64,000 nt of DNA from Cyclobacterium marinum DSM 745 (lineage in GTDB: Bacteria; Bacteroidota; Bacteroidia; Cytophagales; Cyclobacteriaceae), in NCBI RefSeq assembly GCF_000222485.1, contig NC_015914.1, positions 4,942,001-5,006,000 of the forward strand, written 5' to 3'. Positions 44,337 to 54,299 of the stretch are shown piece by piece. The notes beneath the pieces were generated by a model. It made no database searches, was not told the origin of the DNA, and saw only the letters and a program-made list of their open reading frames with translations. How positions within the stretch are numbered: the first letter of the stretch is position 1; the number at the start of each line of letters is the position of its first letter. The position numbers were made by a program, and so were the translations under genes.

Positions 44337-45326
44337 CTATCCTCCTAAAAATGACATGGAATTTTTAGCTTGGTTCGAGGTTTGATTTTCCGCCTCGAAA
44401 CCATCTTTCGCTTTATTGGCAACTGCTTCTAAAATGGCACTTTTGAGCTGGTCATCTCCACATCCACTCCTTAAAATATCTCTCAGGTTGGTCACAGGTG
44501 GCCCGTAAAGACAAGTTCTAAGTTCACCGGTGGCAGAAAGTCTAATTCTATTACACGTACCGCAAAAAGTTCGGCTGAAAGCGGGAATAATACCAAAAGA
44601 GCCACTGAAACCGGGCACCTTATAATTGACTGATGTACTATTGGATTCATCACTTATTTTTTGAATACCTGGGAATTGTGAGTCAATATAATTGTAAAGT
44701 GCTTGGTAGTTCCACTCAGGAATATCAAATTTACCAGTGCCATTGAAGGGCATTTCTTCCAAAAACCTGACAGAAAGCGCATGATCCTTCGTTAAATTGA
44801 TAAATGGTACAATGTCCTCAATGTTCTTTTTTCCATCGATTACACAATTGAGTTTAACATTAAAGTCTTCGGATAGTAAGGTTTTTATACAACCCATTAC
44901 TTCCTCAAATTTATCCCTTCTTGTAATCTCGTAAAAGCGTTTAGGATCCAATGAATCTAACGAAATGTTTATTTTTTTTACCCCGAACTTGGCTAATTGG
45001 TTGATTTGAGCCTTGCTAATGGAACCATTACTTGTGAGAGTTATTTCTTTAAGGTTTTGATTTTTGGAAAGCAATTCGATAAAGTCTAATATGCCCTTTC
45101 TAACAAAGGGTTCTCCACCGGTAATTCTAATTTTCCTTACTCCAAGATCAACAAATATTCTAGTAAGATAATCTAGTTCTTCATAGCTGAGTAGGTCATC
45201 TCGTTGAACAAAATTCATACCTTCCTCCGGCATACAATAATAGCATCTGAAATTACAGCGATCTGTCACTGATAATCTCAAATAATCTAATTTTCTACCG
45301 TATTTGTCGATTAGCTTTTGTTCCAT
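44337..45326 (-). CDS. moaA: GTP 3',8-cyclase MoaA
   Basis: The radical SAM enzyme for the first step of Moco biosynthesis has 329 residues. The N-terminal 4Fe-4S motif is C24-NFR-C28-YY-C31. The SAM-binding region has ITGGEPFVRKG and LTSNGS, and the C-terminal second cluster motif is CGTCNRIRLSATGELRTC. The last two residues are Gly-Gly, the conserved tail important for GTP chemistry. moaC, normally needed for the next step, is not in the window. Confidence 0.93.
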   Translation of the reverse strand: MEQKLIDKYGRKLDYLRLSVTDRCNFRCYYCMPEEGMNFVQRDDLLSYEELDYLTRIFVDLGVRKIRITGGEPFVRKGILDFIELLSKNQNLKEITLTSNGSISKAQINQLAKFGVKKINISLDSLDPKRFYEITRRDKFEEVMGCIKTLLSEDFNVKLNCVIDGKKNIEDIVPFINLTKDHALSVRFLEEMPFNGTGKFDIPEWNYQALYNYIDSQFPGIQKISDESNSTSVNYKVPGFSGSFGIIPAFSRTFCGTCNRIRLSATGELRTCLYGPPVTNLRDILRSGCGDDQLKSAILEAVANKAKDGFEAENQTSNQAKNSMSFLGG

Positions 45327-45362
45327 AATAATTTGATGGGATTATTTGACACCTTGAAAGGG

Positions 45363-45788
45363 TTAAGGGTGTGCATTTACCCATACTGTTTGGTCTGTGA
45401 AATATTCCTTTTTCCAAATTGGAACAGTCATTTTGAGTGTATCAATGAGGAACCTGCAAGACTCAAAAGCATCTTGTCGGTGGGCAGAAGAGGTCCCTAT
45501 TACAACCACTGGTTCACCAATCTGTTTTTCGCCCAAAGCATGAACAATTAATACTTTTTTTAGGGGCCATTTCTCGATTGCCTTATGTGCCAATTTTTTC
45601 ATTTCTGAGATGGCCATTGGTTCATAAGCTTCAAATTTCAGTTTTAGAACATTTTTTCCCAAGGCATGGTTTCTTACGCTTCCAATAAATAGGTCTATGC
45701 CTCCGGCTTCAGGGTCTTGTAAGTAGGTATATACCTCTTCAAGAATAATTTTTTCCACCAATTTAACGTGTATCATATTATCCTCCAC
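45363..45788 (-). CDS. moaE: Molybdopterin synthase catalytic subunit MoaE
   Basis: The 141-residue subunit transfers sulfur from MoaD thiocarboxylate to cPMP. Family features: GSVRNHALGKNVLKLKFEAYEPMA, the ALGEKQIGEPVVVIGTSSAHRQDAFESCR core, and the closing PIWKKEYF segment with the catalytic Lys. It overlaps moaD by 11 bp, the usual coupling of the two synthase subunits. Confidence 0.92.
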   Translation of the reverse strand: MEDNMIHVKLVEKIILEEVYTYLQDPEAGGIDLFIGSVRNHALGKNVLKLKFEAYEPMAISEMKKLAHKAIEKWPLKKVLIVHALGEKQIGEPVVVIGTSSAHRQDAFESCRFLIDTLKMTVPIWKKEYFTDQTVWVNAHP

Positions 45789-46017
45789 TTACAGGCGGTA
45801 TTAAAGCTATTTCTTTTGCCTCCCCAATGGGATGGTCGTCCTCTGCGTATTCCAAGTCAACAGCAATACCAATACTGCTGAGATTTCCCATTCTTGGATA
45901 CTTTTGCAATATCCATTTTTTCAAATCCCTAACGGTTCGTATAGAAGGATCTTTCGGCAATGCCAATTCCCTCTCGCCTACAATGTCCTTAGAAATTCCA
46001 AACAATTGAATTTTCAT
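45778..46017 (-). CDS. moaD: Molybdopterin synthase sulfur carrier subunit MoaD
   Basis: The small ubiquitin-like carrier ends in the obligatory double glycine (PPVSGG), whose C-terminus is thiocarboxylated. The beta-grasp core is recognisable in KIQLFGISKDIVGERELALP, VRDLKKWILQKYP and HPIGEAKEIALIPP. A longer frame opens at 46110, but its first 31 residues are hydrophobic/basic noise; MKIQLF at 46017 matches the family start (79 residues). It is the first gene of moaD-moaE-moaA-moeA-xdhC. Confidence 0.9.
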   Translation of the reverse strand: MKIQLFGISKDIVGERELALPKDPSIRTVRDLKKWILQKYPRMGNLSSIGIAVDLEYAEDDHPIGEAKEIALIPPVSGG

Positions 46018-46110
46018 ACCTGCAGTTATTTTCATTATTCTAATGATAAAGCTAAACATAAGCATTCGATTAAACATAAAAATTGGGAACAATCTTCTTA
46101 AAATTGCCAT

Positions 46111-46530
46111 ATAATCTGTAATACCCTTAGGAGAAAATTAATAGGATTATGCTTTACCTACCTTTTAGTTGTGTTAATCACATGTTGTTCAAGGATTAAA
46201 GGATTGGTCCTTACACCTTCCGTTTTTCCTGAAAAGTAAAAACAATGATCAGTTTTCTCCCTTTGTGAAATCTTTTTGGTTAATAGCCTATAAAATATAT
46301 TTAAATGTATTTTTCGTTTCCTTGATTTTTATAAAAACCACTAGACAGGTAGTTTAAATTAAAATTTTTAGTAGAAATTTATTAAAAATATTTCTTAAAT
46401 AAATATTCTTTTATTAAAATTTATTTCAACAGTATTATTGATTGTAGAAACAAATGGGAGTGAATATAAATTGTGTAATTCAGGAAAAATTCATTACTTG
46501 TATTGTTTTATTTACCAATATATTAACCCA
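46111..46530. other. Divergent intergenic region of the Moco and sigma-factor units
   Basis: Gene-free and very AT-rich. It presumably contains promoters for both moaD and the sigma factor. No convincing riboswitch fold or palindromic operator was spotted by eye. Confidence 0.4.
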
Positions 46531-47118
46531 ATGGACAATAACCTATCCGTTCCTGAGCTAGTAGGCTTATTGCAGACCGGAGATCAAAAAGCCTATAATA
46601 AGTTGTACAAACAATTCGGTCCCAAAATTCTTAATACTTGCCGGAAAATGTATTTAAATCAGCAAGATTCAGAAGAGGTGGTGCAAGAAGTGTTTCTAAA
46701 AGTATGGGAAAAAAGAGCAAAACTTGACAGTACTTTGTCATTCAATGCTTATTTATTAACCCTTATGAAGACCAGAATTTTCAAACGTTCTAAAAAGCAG
46801 GCCATGGAAATTGCTTATCAGAAATACAATATTCATTTTTTAAATAGGGCAGACAATAGCACAGAGGAGCACATTCTATTTGAAGAAATAAAGTCATTTT
46901 CAAACAAAGCAATAGCTGCCCTCCCCAAAGGACAAAAAGAAGTTATATCCCTTAGATTTTCTGAACATTTGACATCCGATGAAATTGCGGAAAAGTTACA
47001 AATCTCCAAAAGAACTGTTGAAAATCAATTGTACAAAGCCACAAAAAAGCTTAAAAAACAATTTATTTCCAATGAATTAATACCTTATGAAATGCTTTTA
47101 ATATTGTTTATTTATTAA
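46531..47118 (+). CDS. ECF-type RNA polymerase sigma factor
   Basis: The sigma-70 family ECF protein of about 196 residues has region 2 (QKAYNKLYKQFGPKILNTCRKMYLNQQDSEEVVQEVFLKVWEKR) and region 4 (ALPKGQKEVISLRFSEHLTSDEIAEKLQISKRTVENQLYKATKKL), both complete. The frame is open from 46438, but MDNNLSVPELV at 46531 is the family-type start. The FecR gene and SusC/SusD follow on the same strand, the classic Bacteroidota trans-envelope signalling arrangement in which SusC senses ligand and FecR controls the sigma factor. Confidence 0.9.
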   Translation: MDNNLSVPELVGLLQTGDQKAYNKLYKQFGPKILNTCRKMYLNQQDSEEVVQEVFLKVWEKRAKLDSTLSFNAYLLTLMKTRIFKRSKKQAMEIAYQKYNIHFLNRADNSTEEHILFEEIKSFSNKAIAALPKGQKEVISLRFSEHLTSDEIAEKLQISKRTVENQLYKATKKLKKQFISNELIPYEMLLILFIY

Positions 47119-47247
47119 TTCGACCTTTAAAAGGTTTATGATTTTATAAATTTTGTCATGTAAAATTAAATATAATGTAAAATTAATATTTGACATAAGT
47201 AAAAGTGGGTAGATAAGGATATATACCATATAAACAATTGGTTTTAG

Positions 47248-48282
47248 ATGGATAACTTCACCAAAAAATGGCAAGATTTTCATGAAGGCAAACTTTCGAA
47301 AAAGGAAGTGATTGAATTTTTGAATTTTCTAGAAAGTGACCTTGGTAAAAGTTGCTATCAAAAGCTCTTGAAAGCAACTTGGGCAGAAGAGGAAGAAATA
47401 AAATCAGTAAAAAAAACACAGTTTTCAAAGGCTCCAAGTTCTAAGTCCCACATAGATTTACCTTCCACTAATGATAAGGATTTTTTTAATCGCTTTTATC
47501 CCTCAAAAATTGCTGCATTTAAATCAATTTTCAAATATGCTGCTTGCTTGATGGCATTATTGATGGTTTTTAAGACCATTGATTTCTGGCCCGACCGTTT
47601 GATGCAAGAAAGTAAAGTTGAGCAGGAAATTGTATGGCTTAGTAAATCCAATCCGCAAGGAATTAAATCAAAGATTTTATTACCCGATAGTTCATGGGTG
47701 TACTTAAATTCAGGAAGTGAAATTAAATACCCCGAAAACTTTGCAATTAACCGACAAGTAATTTTAAAAGGAGAAGCATTTTTTGAAGTTTTTAGTGACA
47801 AAGATCATCCTTTTACAGTAGAAGCCTCCCATATTAAAACACAAGTATTAGGTACTTCCTTTAATGTGAATTCCCTATTTCCGGAATCAGTTGAAATCGG
47901 ATTGGCCACAGGGTCATTAAGAATTTTAAATGGCAGTTCTGGTGAAGAATTAATATTATCTCCGGGAGAGGCAAGCAATATACCTACAGGCAAAGAGGAA
48001 ATGATAAAATACAATATAGATCCCAAGAAAATCGCGCCTTGGAAAGAAGGTGTTCTACATTTCAATGATGAAAGTTTTGAAAGAGTAGTGAAAAAATTGG
48101 AGAACTGGTACGGAGTTGAAATTACCATTGAGGGGGATATTCCCAAAGAAAAATGCAATGGAGATTTCCAAAAAAACACGTATCTGACAAATGTCTTAAA
48201 AGTATTGGGGCATGCCTTAAACTTCAATTTTGATATAAACAAGAACCAAGTAACTATAAATACCATGAATATGAATGAATAA
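47248..48282 (+). CDS. FecR-domain anti-sigma factor
   Basis: The 344-residue inner-membrane protein has a cytoplasmic N-terminal part (1-90), one transmembrane helix (about 95-113), a periplasmic FecR domain (about 138-235; LLPDSSWVYLNSGSEIKYP, VILKGEAFFEVFSDKDHPF, VLGTSFNVNS) and a C-terminal DUF4974 domain (about 265-340; FNDESFERVVKKLENWYGVEI). It holds the sigma factor inactive until the STN domain of SusC signals. SusC starts 40 bp downstream. Confidence 0.9.
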   Translation: MDNFTKKWQDFHEGKLSKKEVIEFLNFLESDLGKSCYQKLLKATWAEEEEIKSVKKTQFSKAPSSKSHIDLPSTNDKDFFNRFYPSKIAAFKSIFKYAACLMALLMVFKTIDFWPDRLMQESKVEQEIVWLSKSNPQGIKSKILLPDSSWVYLNSGSEIKYPENFAINRQVILKGEAFFEVFSDKDHPFTVEASHIKTQVLGTSFNVNSLFPESVEIGLATGSLRILNGSSGEELILSPGEASNIPTGKEEMIKYNIDPKKIAPWKEGVLHFNDESFERVVKKLENWYGVEITIEGDIPKEKCNGDFQKNTYLTNVLKVLGHALNFNFDINKNQVTINTMNMNE

Positions 48283-48321
48283 GTAGTACTAAAATTATTT
48301 CTAACCAATACCCAAAATTCC

Positions 48322-51300
48322 ATGAAACATGTTTTATTTAACAAGTTTAATAGCCTAAAGTATAGGATACTTATCGTTGGGTTATTAAGCATAATCACCG
48401 TGCTGCCTACATCAGCTGCAAATACCGCCAAGAGTATTGAAGATGTAAAGATTAGGATGGATTTTCTTGAAGGAAATTTGAAAGATCTTTTAGGAAATAT
48501 AGAAAGTAAGACAGATTATCGTTTTTTCTACACAGATCAGGCAGTAAAAGATTCTGAAGTACTTACCCTAGATAGAAGTAAGGGAACGGTTGCAGACATA
48601 CTGAAGGAACTGGCGCGGCTAAAAAACCTTCATTTCAAGCAGGTTAACAACAATATTAGTGTCAAGTATTTAGGTGAAAATCAAGATCAGAATAAGGTTG
48701 AAATTGTTCTGGAACGGGCTGATATTAATGTTAAGGGTAAGGTAACGGATAAATCCGGTGAACCTATTCCCGGCGCTGCCATATCAGTTATCGGAACCAC
48801 AGTGGGCACCATAACGGATATTGATGGGAATTTTTCATTAACTGTTCCTGAAGATGGAGAATTGATGGTGTCCTATATAGGATTCACCACCCAAAGAATC
48901 CAAATCAATTCGAGGTCTATTATTAATGTGACCCTTGAGGAGAACATCGCCGGCTTGGAAGAAGTAGTGGTAACTGCTTTAGGTATTAAGAGGGAGGCCA
49001 AAAGTTTAGGTTATGCAACCTCTACTGTAGAATCAGAGGAAATGACCATCAACAGAACCCCAAATTTCATCAATTCGCTTCAAGGGAAAGTTGCAGGGGT
49101 AAATATATCTTCCATGGGATCAGGACCTCAGGGTAGTAGTAAAATTAGGATTCGAGGGGTATCTTCTTTTGGAGGAAATAATAGCCCTCTTATTGTGGTT
49201 AATGGTGTTCCAATTGATAACACCAATTTTGGTGTCAGTGGGGATGTTTCTGAGGTGGGAAGTAACAGGAGATCTGATAGTGGAGATGGATTGAGTAGTA
49301 TCAACCCTGATGATATCACATCGATGTCTGTATTGAAAGGTGCTGCGGCTTCTGCATTATATGGGGCAAGGGCTAAGGATGGTGTGATAATGATTACCAC
49401 TCGAAATAGGGCTTCTGGTTCAGGAATTCAAATAGAGCTTAATACCAATTATACCAATGACACGCCCCTTGATTTTACTGATTATCAATATGAATATGGG
49501 CAAGGTGAAGGTGGTTTAAGACCTACTTCAGCCCGACCGGTTTCGGGGGTATGGAGTTTTGGAGAAAAAATTGAGCCCGGAATGACTCAGATATTATTTG
49601 ATGGAATAGAAGTTCCTTATACTGCTCAACCCAATAAGATTAGAGATTACTATAGAAATGGTTCAACCCTGTCTAATACAGTTACTTTATCCTCAGGAGG
49701 AGAAAATGGTGGCTTTAGCTTATCAGTAGCAAATATGGACAGTAAGGCCATCTTACCTGGCTCCAATTACAATCGAAAAACAATTAATTTGGGATTTACC
49801 CAAAACATCAACAAGCTAACTGTTTCCGGGAACATTAATTACTCCAAGGAGGATAGAATCAACCCTCCAAATATAGCAGAACAAGATTTTAGTCCTGTTG
49901 TCATCTATACCTTGGCAAGTACGATGCCCTTAGACCTCTTGGAGCAATATGCATTTGATGAAAATGGGGATGAATTTCCTTACTCAAGGTTTACAAATAG
50001 AACCAATCCCTATTTTGCCCTTTCTAGGTTCGAAAACAATATTAGAGATAGGGTTTACGGAAATATTACTGCTAGGTACGATATTACAGATTGGCTCTAT
50101 GTTCAAGGTAGGTTTGGCCAAGATTTTTATTCCAGAGATTCTGAATACAATTTACCAACAGGTTCTCAAAGACAATCTTCTCCACCTCCAGGTTTTGTTA
50201 ATGGTCAATATGTCCAGGACATCAGAAGATTCAGGGAAGTCAATACAGATTTCTTGTTGGGGATGAACAAATCTTTTGGGGACTTTGGCTTAATGGTTAA
50301 CCTTGGAGGTAATCAAATGTACCGTAAATTAGATGTAAACACCCTATTGGGAGAAAACTTCTATACCAGAGATCTTTATACCATTGGAAATGCAAGTAAA
50401 ATAACTACCAATTACAGCATTTCTGAAAGGCAAGTGAACTCCTTATATGGTAGCACAGAATTATCTTGGAAGGGTTATTTGTATCTAAATGGTACGGTAA
50501 GAAACGATTGGTTCTCTACACTCTCTCCTGCCAATAGAAGTATTGTTTACCCTTCGATCACAGGTAGTTTTGTCTTCTCTCAAGCATTTGAAAACCTGCC
50601 TAATTGGATGACTTTTGGTAAAATTAGAGTGGCTTATGCTGAAGTAGGTAGTGATACCGATGTGCAACCTTATGCCAACAATCTGTTTTACAATATCAAT
50701 CAGCAGCAATTTCCCAATTCTAATGGAGTGGCTCAGCCTGTTGGTAGTGTAAGTGGTTCAGTGGTGCCCAATTCCAATTTGAGACCAATGAGGGTTAGAG
50801 AAAAAGAGATTGGTTTGGAAATGACCTTGTTTGATAATCTTCGTTTTGAAGTTTCTTATTATGATAAACTCTCTTCTGATCAAATATTGCAGGCGCAAAT
50901 TTCTAATGGTTCTGGCTATGTAAATCAGCTCATCAATGTGGGAGAAAGCGAGAACAAAGGAGTGGAAATGTATGCAAATATTTCACCCATAAAAACAGCT
51001 GATTTTGAGTGGAATTTTGGAGCTAACGCTTCCTATAATCAATCCAAAGTTTTAAGTCTTGGTGATGATGTGGATGGGTCTTTTATTACCGTAGGTCTTG
51101 CAGAATTTCATGGTGAATTAAGACAGGAAGTAGGTAAACCAATGGCTCAACTTTACGGTTGGGGATACCTTAGAGATGAACAAGGAAGACAAGTTTTTGA
51201 CCCTAATAGTGGGAGACCATTAAGATCAAATGAGCAATTAAACTTTGGCTCTGCAATTCCGGTGTGGGTTGGAGGTTTTACAAATAGTTTTAACTATAAA

Positions 51301-51783
51301 AAACTTAGTTTCTCCTTCTTAATCGATTTTAAATTGGGCCATAAAATGATTTCAGGTACTCATACCAATGCATATAGGCACGGTTTAGACAAAGCCACAC
51401 TTGTTGGAAGAGAGCAAGGTTATGTTGTTGGGGATGGAGTAAATCCAAATGGAGAAATCAATACAGCTCAAGCCCCTGTACAGACTTATTATGAAACGAT
51501 CCGTTCCGGAAGAATGTCTGAGCAGTCTGTATTCAATGCAGGTTCCTGGCAGTTGCGTCAATTGACCTTGGGTTATGACCTAAGCAGCTTGATTCCACAA
51601 AATAACTTTATCAAAGGGTTAAGATTTAACGTTGTTTCAAACAATGTTGCGGTAATAAAGAAATGGGTACCTCATATCCATCCGGACCAAAATGGCATTA
51701 TCTCAGATAATATGGCAGGTTTGGAAGCTACCGGTTTGCCGGTTACCAGAAGTATTGGTTTTAATCTTAATGTGAAGTTTTAA
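48322..51783 (+). CDS. SusC/RagA-type TonB-dependent outer-membrane transporter with STN domain
   Basis: The 1153-residue outer-membrane protein has a signal peptide (about 1-33), an STN signalling domain (about 45-118), a CarboxypepD_reg domain (136-206; VKGKVTDKSGEPIPGAAISV), a plug (about 213-345; EEVVVTALGIKREAKSLGYA, VNISSMGSGPQGSSKIRIRGVSS) and a 22-strand-type barrel ending in FNLNVKF. The STN domain fits the upstream sigma/FecR pair, implying ligand-induced expression. Substrate import with SusD is inferred; the downstream genes point to sugar acids or their oligomers. Confidence 0.92.
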   Translation: MKHVLFNKFNSLKYRILIVGLLSIITVLPTSAANTAKSIEDVKIRMDFLEGNLKDLLGNIESKTDYRFFYTDQAVKDSEVLTLDRSKGTVADILKELARLKNLHFKQVNNNISVKYLGENQDQNKVEIVLERADINVKGKVTDKSGEPIPGAAISVIGTTVGTITDIDGNFSLTVPEDGELMVSYIGFTTQRIQINSRSIINVTLEENIAGLEEVVVTALGIKREAKSLGYATSTVESEEMTINRTPNFINSLQGKVAGVNISSMGSGPQGSSKIRIRGVSSFGGNNSPLIVVNGVPIDNTNFGVSGDVSEVGSNRRSDSGDGLSSINPDDITSMSVLKGAAASALYGARAKDGVIMITTRNRASGSGIQIELNTNYTNDTPLDFTDYQYEYGQGEGGLRPTSARPVSGVWSFGEKIEPGMTQILFDGIEVPYTAQPNKIRDYYRNGSTLSNTVTLSSGGENGGFSLSVANMDSKAILPGSNYNRKTINLGFTQNINKLTVSGNINYSKEDRINPPNIAEQDFSPVVIYTLASTMPLDLLEQYAFDENGDEFPYSRFTNRTNPYFALSRFENNIRDRVYGNITARYDITDWLYVQGRFGQDFYSRDSEYNLPTGSQRQSSPPPGFVNGQYVQDIRRFREVNTDFLLGMNKSFGDFGLMVNLGGNQMYRKLDVNTLLGENFYTRDLYTIGNASKITTNYSISERQVNSLYGSTELSWKGYLYLNGTVRNDWFSTLSPANRSIVYPSITGSFVFSQAFENLPNWMTFGKIRVAYAEVGSDTDVQPYANNLFYNINQQQFPNSNGVAQPVGSVSGSVVPNSNLRPMRVREKEIGLEMTLFDNLRFEVSYYDKLSSDQILQAQISNGSGYVNQLINVGESENKGVEMYANISPIKTADFEWNFGANASYNQSKVLSLGDDVDGSFITVGLAEFHGELRQEVGKPMAQLYGWGYLRDEQGRQVFDPNSGRPLRSNEQLNFGSAIPVWVGGFTNSFNYKKLSFSFLIDFKLGHKMISGTHTNAYRHGLDKATLVGREQGYVVGDGVNPNGEINTAQAPVQTYYETIRSGRMSEQSVFNAGSWQLRQLTLGYDLSSLIPQNNFIKGLRFNVVSNNVAVIKKWVPHIHPDQNGIISDNMAGLEATGLPVTRSIGFNLNVKF

Positions 51784-51833
51784 TGACTTTGCGTGAACCA
51801 ATAAAATGAGTGTTATAACTAAATTTATTAGCG

Positions 51834-53366
51834 ATGAAAAAGTCTAAAAAATCATATATATATCCCTTTATTTTACTATTCATTTTGTTTTCCTGTGATT
51901 CAGGGTTTGATGAAATGAATACCAACCCGGTTAGGTTAACTTCAATTGATCCTACCTTTCAATTAAATCAGGCCATTATTACCAGTTCTCCGGGTTACAA
52001 TAATTTGACCTACGAAGTTACGATAGTAAGGCAAATGATAACTCCTTTTCAAGGTGTTGGTACCGGAGGAAATTTAAATCAAGACAATAGAGCAGCTACC
52101 CAAGGCAATTGGTATACCTATTATGAAACCATCATTAAAAATCTGGTTGACGGATTATCAGCACTTGAAGATATGCCTGAAAGAACCAATTTGGAACATA
52201 TCATGAAAATATGGAAGGCGCATGCTTTTATAGTTTTAACAGATACCTATGGTGATATCCCTTATACAGAAGCAGGCAAAGGGTATATTGATGGTGTGGT
52301 TTTTCCTAAATATGATTCTCAGGAAAGTATTTACACCTCCATTTTAAATGACTTGGAGGCAGCTGTTCAAGGGTTGAATGATTCAAATGATGATATAGGT
52401 CAAGAAGTCATGTATAGTGGCAATATTGAACAATGGAAAAGATTAGGGAATTCTTTACTGTTACGTGCCGGAATGCGTTTGTCTAAGGTAGATCCTTCCT
52501 CTGCAGCAGCATATGCAAGCAAAGCAGTGGCTGGAGGTTTGATGCAATCCAATGATGACAATGCAGTAGTAAGGCACAATGCTGATTATAGAAATGGTGT
52601 AGGTACAAACCTGAATGGGGGGCAGGCGCCATTCTACTATCTTGATAAGGAGTTAGTAGATTTCTTTAAAGCCAATGAAGATCCAAGATTGACCTCCATA
52701 GGAGTGAGGTATGTAGGCGCTCTTAGTGGAAACGATCAGGTGGAAGCCAATGCAGTAAGAACTTTTGATGCTCAAATAGGTATGCCACAAGGCTATGACA
52801 ATACCACCATTATCCCTGTGGTGCAGCAGGAAGGACTTGCCAGTTTATTTGATTATAGTCAGTTGGATAGAAGCCGTATGGGAAATCCAGAAGCTCCCAA
52901 TTTTTTGGTTACCTACTCTCAAACATTGCTTCTTTGGGCAGAGGCGGCTTATCGTGGTTGGGCTCCCGGTGACCCGGAAGAATTGTATCATGCCGGTATA
53001 AGGGCACATATGGAGCAAATGGCATTGTGGGAAAATAGCATGGCCATTTCATCAGAAGAGATTGATAGCTATATAGCAGCTCACCCGCTAGAAGTTGGGA
53101 AAGAACTTGAACTTATCAATACCCAATATTGGGTGTCTTCCTTCTTGATAGGCCATGAAGCCTGGTCTAATTTTAGAAGATCCGGTTACCCTATCTTAAC
53201 TCCTAATCCTTATCCGGGTAGTGACCTTAAAGATGAGGACTTTATTAGAAGGCTTACCTATCCTGATTCTGAGTTGACTGTTAACAAGGAGAATATTGAT
53301 GTTGCCACAAGTAGAATGGGACCTGATATATTGGATACAAGAGTTTGGTGGGACGTAAAGCAATAG
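51834..53366 (+). CDS. SusD/RagB-like outer-membrane lipoprotein
   Basis: The 510-residue lipoprotein (lipobox LFSC, Cys21) has the helical SusD-like_2 fold: DEMNTNPVRLTSIDPTFQLNQAI, then TPR-like helices (DILDL-type acidic segments; VLTDTYGDIPYTEAGKG, LLRAGMRLSKVDP) and YSQTLLLWAEAAYRGW. It is the cell-surface binding partner of the SusC directly upstream (50 bp). A 15-bp hairpin follows its stop and separates it from the metabolic genes. Confidence 0.9.
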   Translation: MKKSKKSYIYPFILLFILFSCDSGFDEMNTNPVRLTSIDPTFQLNQAIITSSPGYNNLTYEVTIVRQMITPFQGVGTGGNLNQDNRAATQGNWYTYYETIIKNLVDGLSALEDMPERTNLEHIMKIWKAHAFIVLTDTYGDIPYTEAGKGYIDGVVFPKYDSQESIYTSILNDLEAAVQGLNDSNDDIGQEVMYSGNIEQWKRLGNSLLLRAGMRLSKVDPSSAAAYASKAVAGGLMQSNDDNAVVRHNADYRNGVGTNLNGGQAPFYYLDKELVDFFKANEDPRLTSIGVRYVGALSGNDQVEANAVRTFDAQIGMPQGYDNTTIIPVVQQEGLASLFDYSQLDRSRMGNPEAPNFLVTYSQTLLLWAEAAYRGWAPGDPEELYHAGIRAHMEQMALWENSMAISSEEIDSYIAAHPLEVGKELELINTQYWVSSFLIGHEAWSNFRRSGYPILTPNPYPGSDLKDEDFIRRLTYPDSELTVNKENIDVATSRMGPDILDTRVWWDVKQ

Positions 53367-53399
53367 CATAAAATAACCTATTAATCCATGTTCAATTTA

Positions 53400-53438
53400 C
53401 CTTGGCTATGTAATGTAGCATTTATTACATAGCCAAGG
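53400..53438 (+). promoter_or_regulatory. Perfect 15-bp hairpin between susD and garL-like genes
   Basis: CCTTGGCTATGTAAT (53400-53414) and ATTACATAGCCAAGG (53424-53438) are exact complements around a 9-nt loop, followed only by a weak CTTTATTG tract. It could be a leaky terminator, an RNase-protection element for the susCD mRNA, or an operator. Confidence 0.7.
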
Positions 53439-53521
53439 CTTTATTGCATCAGTTGAGTCTCAGCTGAATTTCGAATGGCAGGGCTGTTCTGAATCGATTG
53501 TTATTGACAATAAACCTAAAA

Positions 53522-54295
53522 ATGAAAAATATTAAAAAGAGATTAAAATCCGGGGAAACATTGGCCGGTTGCTGGCTAAACTTAGGTAGTTCTGTAACCG
53601 CAGAAATTGTTGGTTCTTCAGGCTACGACTGGGTACTTATTGATTTAGAACATGGTTCAGGTGAACAAGCTGATCTTTTACACCAACTCCAGGCATTAGA
53701 GCATACACCAGCTTCAGCATTGGTACGCGTAGAGAGTCACAAAAAAGAAAGAATTCATCGGGTACTGGATCTTGGTGCCAATGGCGTAATGGTTCCTCAA
53801 ATAAAAAAAGTAGCAGAAGCCAAGTCAGCTATTGCGGGTATTCATTATCCTCCTAACGGTGTCAGGGGAGTAGCCAAAATGGTCCGGGCCACAGGATTTG
53901 GTAAAAACTTTGATTCTTATAAGAAAGGGACATTGGAAAACCTACTTGGTGTTATTCAAATTGAAACTTTGGAAGCTTTAGAGGTATTGGATGAAATTGC
54001 TGAACTTCCGGGAGTAGATGTGTTATTTATTGGTCCTGCAGACCTTACCATGGCTTTGGGAATAGATGGAGACTTGTCTCACCCTTTATTTGTTGATGCT
54101 GTGGAAAAAATTGTTGCAGCCGCAAGAAAAGCAGGTAAAGCCGTGGGTATTTTGCTTTTCGATCCCAATGATTTTCAAAAATACAATGAATTAGGGATTC
54201 AGCTTATCGCATGTGGTGCTGATGCTACCTTTGTAGCCAATGGAGCAAGGGCGATGGCTAGCCAGCTGAATTCGGCTAAAAATAGGAAAGGGTAA
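53522..54295 (+). CDS. HpaI/HpcH-family aldolase (GarL-like 5-keto-4-deoxy-glucarate aldolase)
   Basis: This class II, metal-dependent aldolase of about 257 residues has the barrel segments WVLIDLEHGSG (catalytic His region), VRVES (substrate-binding Arg), VMVPQIKKVAEAKSAI, LGVIQIETLEAL (metal-ligand Glu) and FIGPADLTMALGI (metal-ligand Asp). In the aldarate pathway GarL splits 5-keto-4-deoxy-D-glucarate into pyruvate and tartronate semialdehyde. With gudD and garR close by this is the likely job; related aldolases act on 2-keto-3-deoxy-rhamnonate or HKHD. The frame opens at 53498, but ATG 53522 gives the normal start. GntP follows by 4 bp. Confidence 0.85.
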   Translation: MKNIKKRLKSGETLAGCWLNLGSSVTAEIVGSSGYDWVLIDLEHGSGEQADLLHQLQALEHTPASALVRVESHKKERIHRVLDLGANGVMVPQIKKVAEAKSAIAGIHYPPNGVRGVAKMVRATGFGKNFDSYKKGTLENLLGVIQIETLEALEVLDEIAELPGVDVLFIGPADLTMALGIDGDLSHPLFVDAVEKIVAAARKAGKAVGILLFDPNDFQKYNELGIQLIACGADATFVANGARAMASQLNSAKNRKG

Positions 54296-54299
54296 ACAG

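Noticed and set aside
41958-46017. Molybdenum uptake genes (modABC) next to the Moco operon
   Set aside because: None of the flanking genes resembles an ABC molybdate transporter.
46111-46530. Moco riboswitch upstream of moaD
   Set aside because: No convincing conserved fold could be traced by eye in this AT-rich region; a covariance search would be needed to claim one.
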